Position numbers and translations under genes: made by a program | In this document: positions 7,651 to 15,340 of the stretch, one piece after another | Position numbering within the stretch: position 1 is the first letter of the stretch | How the letters are laid out: each line of letters begins with the position of its first letter | Source: Lineus longissimus | Taxonomy: Eukaryota > Nemertea > Pilidiophora > Heteronemertea > Lineidae | Direction of reading: 5' to 3' | NCBI RefSeq assembly: GCF_910592395.1 | Contig: NC_088321.1 | Location: 6,574,001 to 6,638,000 of the forward strand | DNA length: 64,000 bases | Notes under the pieces: generated by a model | What the model was told of the DNA's origin: nothing | The model's input: the letters and a program-made list of their open reading frames with translations, nothing else | The model's database searches: none

Positions 7651-8865
7651 TTAGTGTATAATGCCCTTTACTCGTTTATTCTCAAGTCCTACTAATCCAT
7701 CAGCTACAATATAGACTAGCATGTCATATTCTGTTTCAGTACTTCTGGTAAGTTCAAGTTGTAAACCATGTTTAATATTAGACATTGCAGTTCCAGATCC
7801 ATGTAAATAGTTGTCCTCTGTACTTCTCAGATCAATCCACAGAGCATATTTATGATTTTCATAGAATTTTTCGACATCCATCATGCAGTCTTCAGTTTGC
7901 TTAAGATCTTCTGACATATAAAGTCGTTTTACTTCATCAAATTGATTATAGGCTTTCAATCCTGACTTGAATATACAGTGAGAAATTCCTTCTGAAGTAA
8001 TGGTCACATTAGTGATGTCTGGATTTTGAAAACTTGTATTTTCGGCATCATACTCAGCGTAATTTTTCTGGAAAAATATCAGAATACCCTTTGTAGAAGC
8101 GCGATTGACATCTACATTGATATTCATTCGTTTATTCTTTCCAATTGAATCTGTTCTCAAAAGATGCACGTCTTCATATCGAAATCTAGTATCAGCATAA
8201 ATTGCTTCGATTGACTCACTAAGTTCTGTGGAAAAGACTGTTTCATACTCAAGTTGAATATCTTTCACAGCATATGTTTTTGACGTTGCAGTTCCTGTCA
8301 CAACATATTTTGCATCATTGAATTTGATGTTATATTCAATGGATTCTAAAATAGCTGATGGGTAAAAAGGTAGATGATCATCAAATATTTCTGACTCAAT
8401 AGGAATACAATATCTGTCACCAAATGCTGTTTTAATAGCATCTTTTCGTTGTTCTTTTTCAATACCTTGCTGAACACGATTTTTCCTTTGTTTTTCTGTC
8501 AACCAAAAATCCTTGAATGTATTATAGATGTAAGATTTGTCCACTTCACTCATTGTTTTTCCACCCAATTTAGTAGTAATTCTTTCAACAATATTTCGAC
8601 CTACATTCGCCACAAATCCAGCTGCTGCAGCATTGGCTGCATTACTTGCTTTTGATGAGGTAGAAAGTTTAAATGTAAGTTTCAAACTTTTGGGAACAAT
8701 CACTTGTCCTTTTTCAAGCTGAGGAATTTTCACATACAGCGTTTCTCCAGGATTCACAGAATTAGGATTATGAGTGATTACTTCATAATTTCTTTTAGCT
8801 TTTAGCCCATTGGCTATTTTGTTTGATCTATAAGGGTCAAGATATTTACCAAATGATGTGTCCAT
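7651..8865 (-). CDS. Major capsid protein (double jelly roll)
   Basis: This 404-residue ORF is the hexon-like major capsid protein. Recognisable Polinton features are the N-terminal 'NPNSVNPGETLYVKIPQL', the central 'DDHLPFYPSAILESIEYN' and the C-terminal 'WIDLRSTEDNYLHGSG' followed by a GLQLEL strand. No frame break is seen, unlike the Polinton-2 copy (57926-59141). It is transcribed divergently from the coiled-coil gene at 8904. Shorter than the 500-650 residues of many metazoan Polinton capsid proteins, but the Polinton-2 homologue is of similar size. Confidence 0.8.
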   Translation of the reverse strand: MDTSFGKYLDPYRSNKIANGLKAKRNYEVITHNPNSVNPGETLYVKIPQLEKGQVIVPKSLKLTFKLSTSSKASNAANAAAAGFVANVGRNIVERITTKLGGKTMSEVDKSYIYNTFKDFWLTEKQRKNRVQQGIEKEQRKDAIKTAFGDRYCIPIESEIFDDHLPFYPSAILESIEYNIKFNDAKYVVTGTATSKTYAVKDIQLEYETVFSTELSESIEAIYADTRFRYEDVHLLRTDSIGKNKRMNINVDVNRASTKGILIFFQKNYAEYDAENTSFQNPDITNVTITSEGISHCIFKSGLKAYNQFDEVKRLYMSEDLKQTEDCMMDVEKFYENHKYALWIDLRSTEDNYLHGSGTAMSNIKHGLQLELTRSTETEYDMLVYIVADGLVGLENKRVKGIIH

Positions 8866-8903
8866 TTATTTATATTAAAATTTTTTAAAAAAAATTAAAA
8901 TAA
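8866..8903. promoter_or_regulatory. Divergent promoter region between capsid and coiled-coil genes
   Basis: Only 38 A/T bases separate two ATGs facing opposite ways. Both starts lie in an AAATAAATG-like context (TATAAATAAATGG on the minus strand, AAAATAAATGAC on the plus). The transcripts must be nearly leaderless or start outside this gap. Confidence 0.5.
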
Positions 8904-9266
8904 ATGACGAATGTGTTTAGCGGATCAGACAATTCAAATCTCACTGTCAAAGTTAAAGTTTCATTAGAAAATGAACTTGAAAAAATTAAAACTGAAATCA
9001 AGCAAGATAAACAAGATATTGAAAAATATAAGGCTGAAATTGAAGCTACAAAACATGATCTTGAAAAATATAAGGCTGAAATTGAAGCTACAAAACATGA
9101 TCTTGATGCCATCGTTGAATTGAAAGAAAAGATAAACAATCAATTTTCAAAATTACAACCTTGGCTAAATAGATTGGGCGGATACCTTCATAGAGAGCTA
9201 ACAAATCACAGATTTCAGAATATACCTGATGTAATTAAACTGTCTCCATCATTATGGATTGATTAA
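8904..9266 (+). CDS. Coiled-coil protein with internal duplication
   Basis: The 120-residue protein has a long coiled coil (about 22-80) containing two nearly perfect copies of a 14-residue block, E-K-Y-K-A-E-I-E-A-T-K-H-D-L; the underlying DNA repeat is 42 bases. The C-terminal part (LQPWLNRLGGYLHRELTNHR) is different and tryptophan-containing. It is one of two plus-strand genes in Polinton-1. No counterpart at this place in Polinton-2; the coiled-coil gene at 55771 may fill a similar role. Function unknown. Confidence 0.6.
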   Translation: MTNVFSGSDNSNLTVKVKVSLENELEKIKTEIKQDKQDIEKYKAEIEATKHDLEKYKAEIEATKHDLDAIVELKEKINNQFSKLQPWLNRLGGYLHRELTNHRFQNIPDVIKLSPSLWID

Positions 9267-9274
9267 GGTGTAAA

Positions 9275-9302
9275 ATCTTTATAAGGTGTTAACCCTATAA
9301 AG
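9275..9302. terminator. Hairpin between convergent genes
   Basis: CTTTATAAGGTG and the following ACCCTATAAAG form an imperfect inverted repeat exactly between the ends of the plus-strand coiled-coil gene and the minus-strand integrase. A similar TTTATAGAG...CCCTATAAAA pair lies at the same relative place in Polinton-2 (about 53783-53806). Confidence 0.45.
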
Positions 9303-9305
9303 GTC

Positions 9306-10318
9306 TTACTCTCGCTGGTGCTTTCCCCTCAATTTTGATTCAATAATATTTTCTTTATCAAGTCCTTCTTTATGTTTTAAAATTTTTTCTACTTTCACTT
9401 CTTTATCTGCTTTCTCAACCTCAGAAGAATCCGACTCAAAACCCTTTTTAATTTTTTGTAAGTCATCAAGTCTAACTCTTTCTGCGCTATTTAAGATAGC
9501 ATGAACACCTTCAATATTTTTGATAGTGTAAGTTCTATTGCTCCAAATCTGTTTGTAACCTTTTGTAAATATAGGTCTCTTCAATTTTTTTCTAACTAAT
9601 TCTCCAATGTTAAACCTATGTACAACGGCATAGATTTTTCTGCATTTAATTCAACTAATTCAGTAGCATGAAGGTTAGCTTCATTTGGACTATAGTCTAA
9701 AATGCCAGAATGAGGTCTTTCATTGTATGCACTAATGTAATCTTGCAATGTATCAACCCATTTGACTGTATTTTTCTCTGTGAAATCTTTGAAGACCATT
9801 TCTTTAATAGTTCTAGATAGTCTATCAATTAAGCCTAATGCATGATGATCACCAATATCCACTGTTCCATGTCTAATGTTTAACTCTTTGAATAAATCTT
9901 GTAGTGGTTTGTTTAAAAATTCATTACCTGAATCTGTAATAATAAGTGTAATACTTCCAGTATCATTATAAATTTTTTCAAAGCCATTTTTCACTTCAAA
10001 CTTTGTCTTATTTTTTAATGCTTCAGCATAAGCTTTTCTTGTAAATGTATCAATAGCAAGTAAAATCCATTTGTAACCTTTATTTTGTCTTGAATAATTA
10101 CTCATGTCCAACAAATCCATGAACCAAAGAGCATTTTCACGATAAGCTATAATGTGACCTTGGATTTTATTGGACTGCTTTTTGTGAAGCTGATAGCTTT
10201 TCTGAGATTTTACAAATTGATCAATGTCATCAAATTTTATACTAGGTTCCTTCTTTTTCATGATTTTATAAAATTTTAAAGCAGAAGGATATTTGTAACT
10301 TGCATCTGCTTCTTGCAT
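9306..10318 (-). pseudogene. Polinton integrase (rve family), frameshifted before the C-terminal domain
   Basis: The retroviral-type integrase inserts the element DNA. The catalytic core (9596-10318) shows WFMDLLDMSNYSRQNKGYKW, then LIITDSGNEF, then GLIDRLSRT exactly 35 residues after the second Asp; the third acidic residue is D, not the usual E. The C-terminal SH3/chromo-like domain (FTKGYKQIWS...RVRLDDLQ) continues in another frame from 9584 to 9306, the shift lying near 9600-9620. The Polinton-2 copy is broken a little further on by a different indel. The gene is 5 bases from the next one upstream. Confidence 0.88.
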
Positions 10319-10323
10319 TTATT

Positions 10324-11601
10324 TTAAAGAATAGTTTGAACTAAAAGACCTAAAACAATTAATCCCATTGTAAAAGGTAAATGTGATTCTGACTCTCGCT
10401 GACGCTCGTGGCTGCGCTCTATTTGACTCTCACGTCGTTTGTCTAAGAGTTTACTCGCTATTTCAGGTTTCTCTAAAATAGGTTCTAAAGGTGACACTTG
10501 TCGCTTTTTTCTGACATTGATATGTGAATTGATGCCAAAAGTTGTATTTTCTGTAGCGGTTAACAGAGAGTTATTATACCCTTCAATTATACCAATATGT
10601 AATCGCATATGACTCGGAACAAGTTGTAATCCTAATCCAACGGCAAAATCTAATCGTGAACCTGCTTTTTCTAAAGCGTATGCAAGCGCTTGTTTTGAGT
10701 GAATGAGTACGCTTGCTGACTGAAATGTTTTGATGGAATCGACTAACGTTTGACCTTGAATAGAATCTTCCACTAAAATTCTAAATTGCTTTTGCGTGTC
10801 CAATGAATCAAGAATATCCTGTCGAATCATGGTTTGTGAACCTAGAATACAATAAACATAAGTTCGAATCGATTCATTGATTCTACTCATGCCTGCTTTA
10901 GTCAATCCTTGACTGTCTAAGGTGATAAAATTTGTCCAATCGTCTGAGTAAATGAACGATAAATTATCAATATAAAGTCTATGATGGTCTGCATAAATGT
11001 ATCCTTTTTTATCTGCATTAAATGGAAACTTACTAGGATCATTCAAATAATAGTTACCATTGTCCATGACAATGTCTAGCACTTGTATTTTCCCTTTGTG
11101 AAAATAGTTGAAGTCAACAGAGCCAAATTCAAGTTTCAAATTTTCATAGGCTTGTTTATTGTAAGGATTTTTTGATGGATTAAAGTCAGGATTTCCTGGT
11201 AAAGGAATTTTTAGCTGGTGTAATATCTTTCTGATGGTAAAATAGACATGGAATCTAAAAATACTTTGTACTAAAGGATCAGCATGATTAATATGATTAT
11301 GCCAGCTTACACCTGAACCTGATGTTGCGCAGTATAGTGCAAATTTAAATTGGTTTTCCCAGTTATCCATGCTTGCATTTTTAATATAATCTTGTACTTG
11401 TGCATACGTTGAAAAATTTCGTGGAATCACCTTAATAGGAAAAATATCAATTGTATTGAATTCAAAACTTAGATAGGGTGTGACATGAATTTTTTGATGA
11501 ATGAAAGGATCCTTGGTTAAAGAATTATTACTGTAAGTGACAGGATAATTTGCATCTGGATTAAATTTAAGATAGGGTGGAAATGCATTGTCTGTTTCCA
11601 T
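10324..11601 (-). CDS. Conserved Polinton structural protein with C-terminal membrane anchor
   Basis: A 425-residue intact ORF. Conserved blocks shared with Polinton-2 (59436-60913) are CATSG(S/C)GVSW (about 90), SIFRFHVYFTIRK (about 115) and HQLKI-LPGNP, then QGQTLVDSI and DFA-G--LQL-PS-MRLHIG. The tail is rich in RRESQIERSHERQRES, encoded by hairpin-forming CTCGCTNNCGCTCG DNA, and ends in a hydrophobic helix (LPFTMGLIVLGLLVQTIL). This family recurs in Polintons next to integrase; I cannot assign a function. A membrane-associated virion protein is plausible. Confidence 0.65.
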   Translation of the reverse strand: METDNAFPPYLKFNPDANYPVTYSNNSLTKDPFIHQKIHVTPYLSFEFNTIDIFPIKVIPRNFSTYAQVQDYIKNASMDNWENQFKFALYCATSGSGVSWHNHINHADPLVQSIFRFHVYFTIRKILHQLKIPLPGNPDFNPSKNPYNKQAYENLKLEFGSVDFNYFHKGKIQVLDIVMDNGNYYLNDPSKFPFNADKKGYIYADHHRLYIDNLSFIYSDDWTNFITLDSQGLTKAGMSRINESIRTYVYCILGSQTMIRQDILDSLDTQKQFRILVEDSIQGQTLVDSIKTFQSASVLIHSKQALAYALEKAGSRLDFAVGLGLQLVPSHMRLHIGIIEGYNNSLLTATENTTFGINSHINVRKKRQVSPLEPILEKPEIASKLLDKRRESQIERSHERQRESESHLPFTMGLIVLGLLVQTIL

Positions 11602-11634
11602 TTATTTTTATTTTTTTTTTTTATTTTTTTAATC

Positions 11635-11657
11635 AGGGCTACCAATTTGGTAGCCCT
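11635..11657. terminator. Intergenic palindrome with AGGGCTA core
   Basis: A perfect 23-base palindrome with arms AGGGCTACCAA lies between the end of PolB-primase and the start of the next gene. It has the same outer arms as 5593-5615. Confidence 0.5.
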
Positions 11658-11681
11658 TGTTTATTTTTATTTATTGCCAAA

Positions 11682-13202
11682 TCAACACTCTCGCTGTTTC
11701 AATATGTGACTTTGCCATTTTTGACAAAGTCTATTGAAATTTTCTTCTTGTGAATGTACCATTTTGACCACTTGATTTTCTTCTTGTTCAATTTTTGAAT
11801 GTGCCATTTTTGGCACATTGAATTGAAGTTCAGTGTACTTCTGTTTATTGTCAAATTTGGCCATAGAGTGTAAAACTGAAATATCATGGTCTGATTCTCT
11901 AAAATTATGCCATTTTTCTTGACATGTTTTGAAATTATATTTAGAGACACATCTTTGTGAAAATTCATCCCATAGATTGAATGATTCTTCAGTGTCAGAT
12001 ATTGAATGTAATATTTGACCAATAAATATCCAGTTTCTGTAACCAGATGATCTTTCATAGGATAATAAATCTAGTAGGAGCTTACAATGCTCAAGATTAT
12101 TTTCAAATTTTACAGATTCATCACAGTCGTATTTTTTAGCCTGTCTTTCAAGTGACATTTCATATTGATCTTTTTTGTCATTCTTGTTCAATCTTAGTAA
12201 TTGAATCAACTCAATTAATGTGAAGTCATTTTTAACGTCATTAAGATTTGAGTCGATTATCTTAGTGACTAAATATGGATGAGAATCTGTTTTCTTTCTA
12301 GATCCATACATTAGCCATGGAACACTAGTAACAGCAGTATCCAATACTTCTTGATTGAACAGGGAGTTTACACTGTTTTTAATCTGACATATAAGTTCCT
12401 TATACTCCAGGTTTGCTATTCGACAGTAAGGAAAATGTAAATGAATACCATTAGATAATTTGTCATCTTTCGTTGAAATAGCCTTTTCTAAGACAAAACA
12501 TTCTAAGGCTTTATCTGGCAAATCTTTAATGTGTTCGCGAAGGAATTTTTGATACATTTCAATAACTCTCATGAGCTGGTCATTTGTGTACAGATGTGGA
12601 GTATTTTTATAGTCAGACGGATCCATTTTTATGTCAAGATCAACGATGATTGAATCGTAGGCGTCTATCCCACGTCTTCTTTCAGCTAACCCAATGTCAC
12701 AATCCTTTTCAATGCATTCTGCATACTCTCTTATGAATTCGTGGGAGTCATAGTCACTAATGTAAAACGTTCCTTTTGGATTGTAAACACCAATGTGTGT
12801 ATAGTCATCTTTTCTATAGCGATTTTTGATGAATTTATGTGTCAAGATATGTGTTCTAGAATTTCTTTCTATAGTAAATCTGTCAAGGATGGGTTTTATA
12901 ATTTCGTAATGTCCTAAAGCCAATGTACTTTTTCCATCTTCTAAAATTTGTCTTTTTGTATCCATTGCATCTAAAGCTACTTTGGACACTTTTTCTGTGT
13001 AAAGTTGATGATTTCTTGATCGAAACACATTCATGCTTTTTTCAATTGGAATTTTTTCCAAGAGCACAGACTTGTAATCTTCAAAAGTGATTTCATTTTT
13101 GACGACGTTCTTCTTAATTCCTTTGCATTTTTTAACCTCTTCATCTTTGTCAGTTATATAACTGTATAGTTTTGATCTGAGTGCGATGAACTCACTAATC
13201 AC
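11682..13202 (-). CDS. PolB C-terminus joined to an AEP-type primase with PriCT-like domain
   Basis: Residues 1-105 are the C-terminal (thumb) part of the Polinton DNA polymerase (EFIALRSKLYSYI, CKGIKKNVV, HQLYTEKVSKVAL). Without a stop the ORF continues into a second enzyme. It shows the three archaeo-eukaryotic primase motifs: 'SIIVDLDIKMD' (hhhDhD), 'LSNGIHLHFPYC' (sxH) and 'LDTAVTSVPWLMYGSRKK' (h-D plus basic). After this a PriCT-like helical domain follows (YRNWIFIGQILHSIS ... LWDEFSQ ... EKWHNF). The closest relatives by motif are the NCLDV D5-type primases. No SF3 helicase follows; the C-terminus is a short repetitive tail (VPKMAHS, VKMVHSQEE). The ORF begins inside PolB after a frame change at about 13205, so it is the 3' part of a longer gene. 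Confidence 0.8.
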   Translation of the reverse strand: MISEFIALRSKLYSYITDKDEEVKKCKGIKKNVVKNEITFEDYKSVLLEKIPIEKSMNVFRSRNHQLYTEKVSKVALDAMDTKRQILEDGKSTLALGHYEIIKPILDRFTIERNSRTHILTHKFIKNRYRKDDYTHIGVYNPKGTFYISDYDSHEFIREYAECIEKDCDIGLAERRRGIDAYDSIIVDLDIKMDPSDYKNTPHLYTNDQLMRVIEMYQKFLREHIKDLPDKALECFVLEKAISTKDDKLSNGIHLHFPYCRIANLEYKELICQIKNSVNSLFNQEVLDTAVTSVPWLMYGSRKKTDSHPYLVTKIIDSNLNDVKNDFTLIELIQLLRLNKNDKKDQYEMSLERQAKKYDCDESVKFENNLEHCKLLLDLLSYERSSGYRNWIFIGQILHSISDTEESFNLWDEFSQRCVSKYNFKTCQEKWHNFRESDHDISVLHSMAKFDNKQKYTELQFNVPKMAHSKIEQEENQVVKMVHSQEENFNRLCQKWQSHILKQREC

Positions 13203-15340
13203 TTGACCAGCTTCTTCGTCTTAAACTTTCCAATGACTTTCTTGTTCGTTTCATCAAACAATGGAGCGTCTTTTGGAAAATTTGAAAAGTCAAATAATTC
13301 AGCATTTTGTTTCATGTCTTTATAAATATCATCAGATTGAATGTGATAGACTAAAGAATCTGTATCAGTGTAAAGCAGTTGTGCTTTGTCACCATACTTT
13401 TTCATCATATGATTATAATGGAAATCATACATGTGTATTTTTGACAGATCTAGAATCGCTTGACCCATAAATATTGGTTTATTGAGATAAACTTCTGCTT
13501 TTTGAGATTCTACCATAATTAAATATTCACTGAAAATTTTACGATATCTAAAATTATTCGAATTCACAAGCTTTCTATATTGTTTAACATTTGTAGCCAA
13601 TGTGATGTTTTTCCTATCTCTGACTGATTCCATTGTCTTTCCAAAGCATGAATTGTTCATCAATTTGAAGAAGTCCTTTTCAAAGTCATTTTTTGCTTTG
13701 GCACGATGACTTGTGTTCAAGTCAATGTACTCTTTCAAGAAGTCTGATTCTGTGTAGGAAATTCCTCTATGAATCTTAGTCAATTTTAAACCTTGACTCA
13801 AGTAGAACTTCAAGGCCTTGTGATGCACAATATAATTTTTCTTGTCTTGTAAATTAGGAATCAACATGCCATTCAAATGTTCAGGTGCTAATGGATAGGC
13901 ATTATGTAGGTCATGTAATTCTTGAGGATATTCTAAGTTAACCTCAAGTGTGCATGGAATGCTTTGCCAATTTTTTAATTCTGATTGAGTCATCCATTTA
14001 AAATTAGAATGTGGTAATTTTTCACTCATGGATAATCCATACAAATTATTCGCATCAAGATAAGAGATATAACTTGTAGGTTGACTAGGATCCTGGTCTT
14101 TCAAATAGGGATTATTTGCTTTTGCATATCTGTGACTTGCTTGACATATTCCTCCTCTAATGCCACATTCAAAGAAGTTGTAATGGTCCACATCTGTTAA
14201 AAGTTCAATTTCAACATCTGTCATTTTCAACATGGCTTGCCAAGACAATCCTGGACCTGTATAAGCCCAGACTGGATCTAAATTATAAATCTCCATACAT
14301 GTGTTCCTGAAATTTTCCAGAATGTCTGCTAAGAGTAGAACATCAGTTTTGAGGTACAGGCTGTGATAATCTCGAAATGTTTTACACTTGAGTGTTTTCC
14401 ACACGTTTTGTGCATGAGAATAGTCTTCTTGTGAAATTTTTGTAGCATTAAACTCTGAGTCAAATGCTTCAATGGGAGGTAATTGTTGACTCTGAAATTT
14501 TTCATAAGAATCTACCCATTCATAAGGATAGACTCCTTTTCTTGTCACAAGGTCAAAGGAGTCTCCTTTGAAAAATTTTGACAGATGTTTTTTCTCTGCA
14601 TTTGGTAAATTATCAGCTAGAGTTGCTAGTGAAGATTGCATGAGTCTAAATGAGTCAAGGAATCTGATTGATAGAGTCTTATGCTCGTCAACCTGTAACC
14701 TCTTGCTGAATGAAATATAGTTTTCACTATTATTTGCAAGCACATTTAAGTCACCTTTCAGATTTTTCACAAACAGATGTGCATCATAACCTGAAAGATT
14801 ATGAAAATACACTGGTATGAAATCAGGTGTTTTAAATTGAAGGTTACAACTATTACAAGCTGCTCCTCTGTATTTGCCTGTGAAATGATTGTGATCACGG
14901 ACTTTGAACTGTTTTTCTGTGAACATTTTGTCACAGAGATAACAGTTTCTAGCATAATTGTAACTAGTTTGCTGCTCGTGAGTCAAAGCATCCATTGGCT
15001 TAGGGTTGAGAAGAAATTTTTTCCCAATCTGTGAACAGATAGAGGTTACTGTATTGGCAAAGTGTTCACCAATGTCTTCATCTTCTGCCTGCTGAATATA
15101 GGTAAACATCTTATTTTTCCTCGCTATTTGTGACTGATCATACTGAATATAGATCGCATAGCTGTTTGGAATATGCTGTTGGTTTTGAACTGTTTTTTCA
15201 CCTAATTGTTTGTCAATTTTCTTCAAAGTTGATTCAAAGTCAGCAATGATTACAACAGGATGCTTTTGCTCCATTTTTTTAATTTTTGAATTTGAGTATA
15301 TTCGAGTGTAAAAATGGAGTGCTAACTCTGACACATTCAA
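13199..15340 (-). CDS. Protein-primed-type DNA polymerase B, exonuclease and polymerase core
   Basis: This frame holds the catalytic core. ExoI is VVIIADFEST, then comes a zinc-binding HNH/endonuclease VII-like insert (CYLCDKMF ... VRDHNHFTGKYRGAACNSCN), ExoII is NLSGYDAHLF and ExoIII is SLYLKTDVLLLAD. Polymerase motif A is YLDANNLYGLSM, motif B KLMNNSCFGKTM and motif C LLYTDTDSLVY. All catalytic acids are present. The enzyme replicates Polinton DNA with a protein primer. The true core continues from the frame at 15279-17057 and into 11682-13202; single-base changes near 15290 and 13205 separate the three frames. Confidence 0.93.
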   Translation of the reverse strand: MNVSELALHFYTRIYSNSKIKKMEQKHPVVIIADFESTLKKIDKQLGEKTVQNQQHIPNSYAIYIQYDQSQIARKNKMFTYIQQAEDEDIGEHFANTVTSICSQIGKKFLLNPKPMDALTHEQQTSYNYARNCYLCDKMFTEKQFKVRDHNHFTGKYRGAACNSCNLQFKTPDFIPVYFHNLSGYDAHLFVKNLKGDLNVLANNSENYISFSKRLQVDEHKTLSIRFLDSFRLMQSSLATLADNLPNAEKKHLSKFFKGDSFDLVTRKGVYPYEWVDSYEKFQSQQLPPIEAFDSEFNATKISQEDYSHAQNVWKTLKCKTFRDYHSLYLKTDVLLLADILENFRNTCMEIYNLDPVWAYTGPGLSWQAMLKMTDVEIELLTDVDHYNFFECGIRGGICQASHRYAKANNPYLKDQDPSQPTSYISYLDANNLYGLSMSEKLPHSNFKWMTQSELKNWQSIPCTLEVNLEYPQELHDLHNAYPLAPEHLNGMLIPNLQDKKNYIVHHKALKFYLSQGLKLTKIHRGISYTESDFLKEYIDLNTSHRAKAKNDFEKDFFKLMNNSCFGKTMESVRDRKNITLATNVKQYRKLVNSNNFRYRKIFSEYLIMVESQKAEVYLNKPIFMGQAILDLSKIHMYDFHYNHMMKKYGDKAQLLYTDTDSLVYHIQSDDIYKDMKQNAELFDFSNFPKDAPLFDETNKKVIGKFKTKKLVK

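Noticed and set aside
9590-9620. Programmed frameshift in the integrase gene
   Set aside because: The breaks in Polinton-1 and Polinton-2 are at different places and the A-run of Polinton-1 lies after the stop, so independent indels are more likely.
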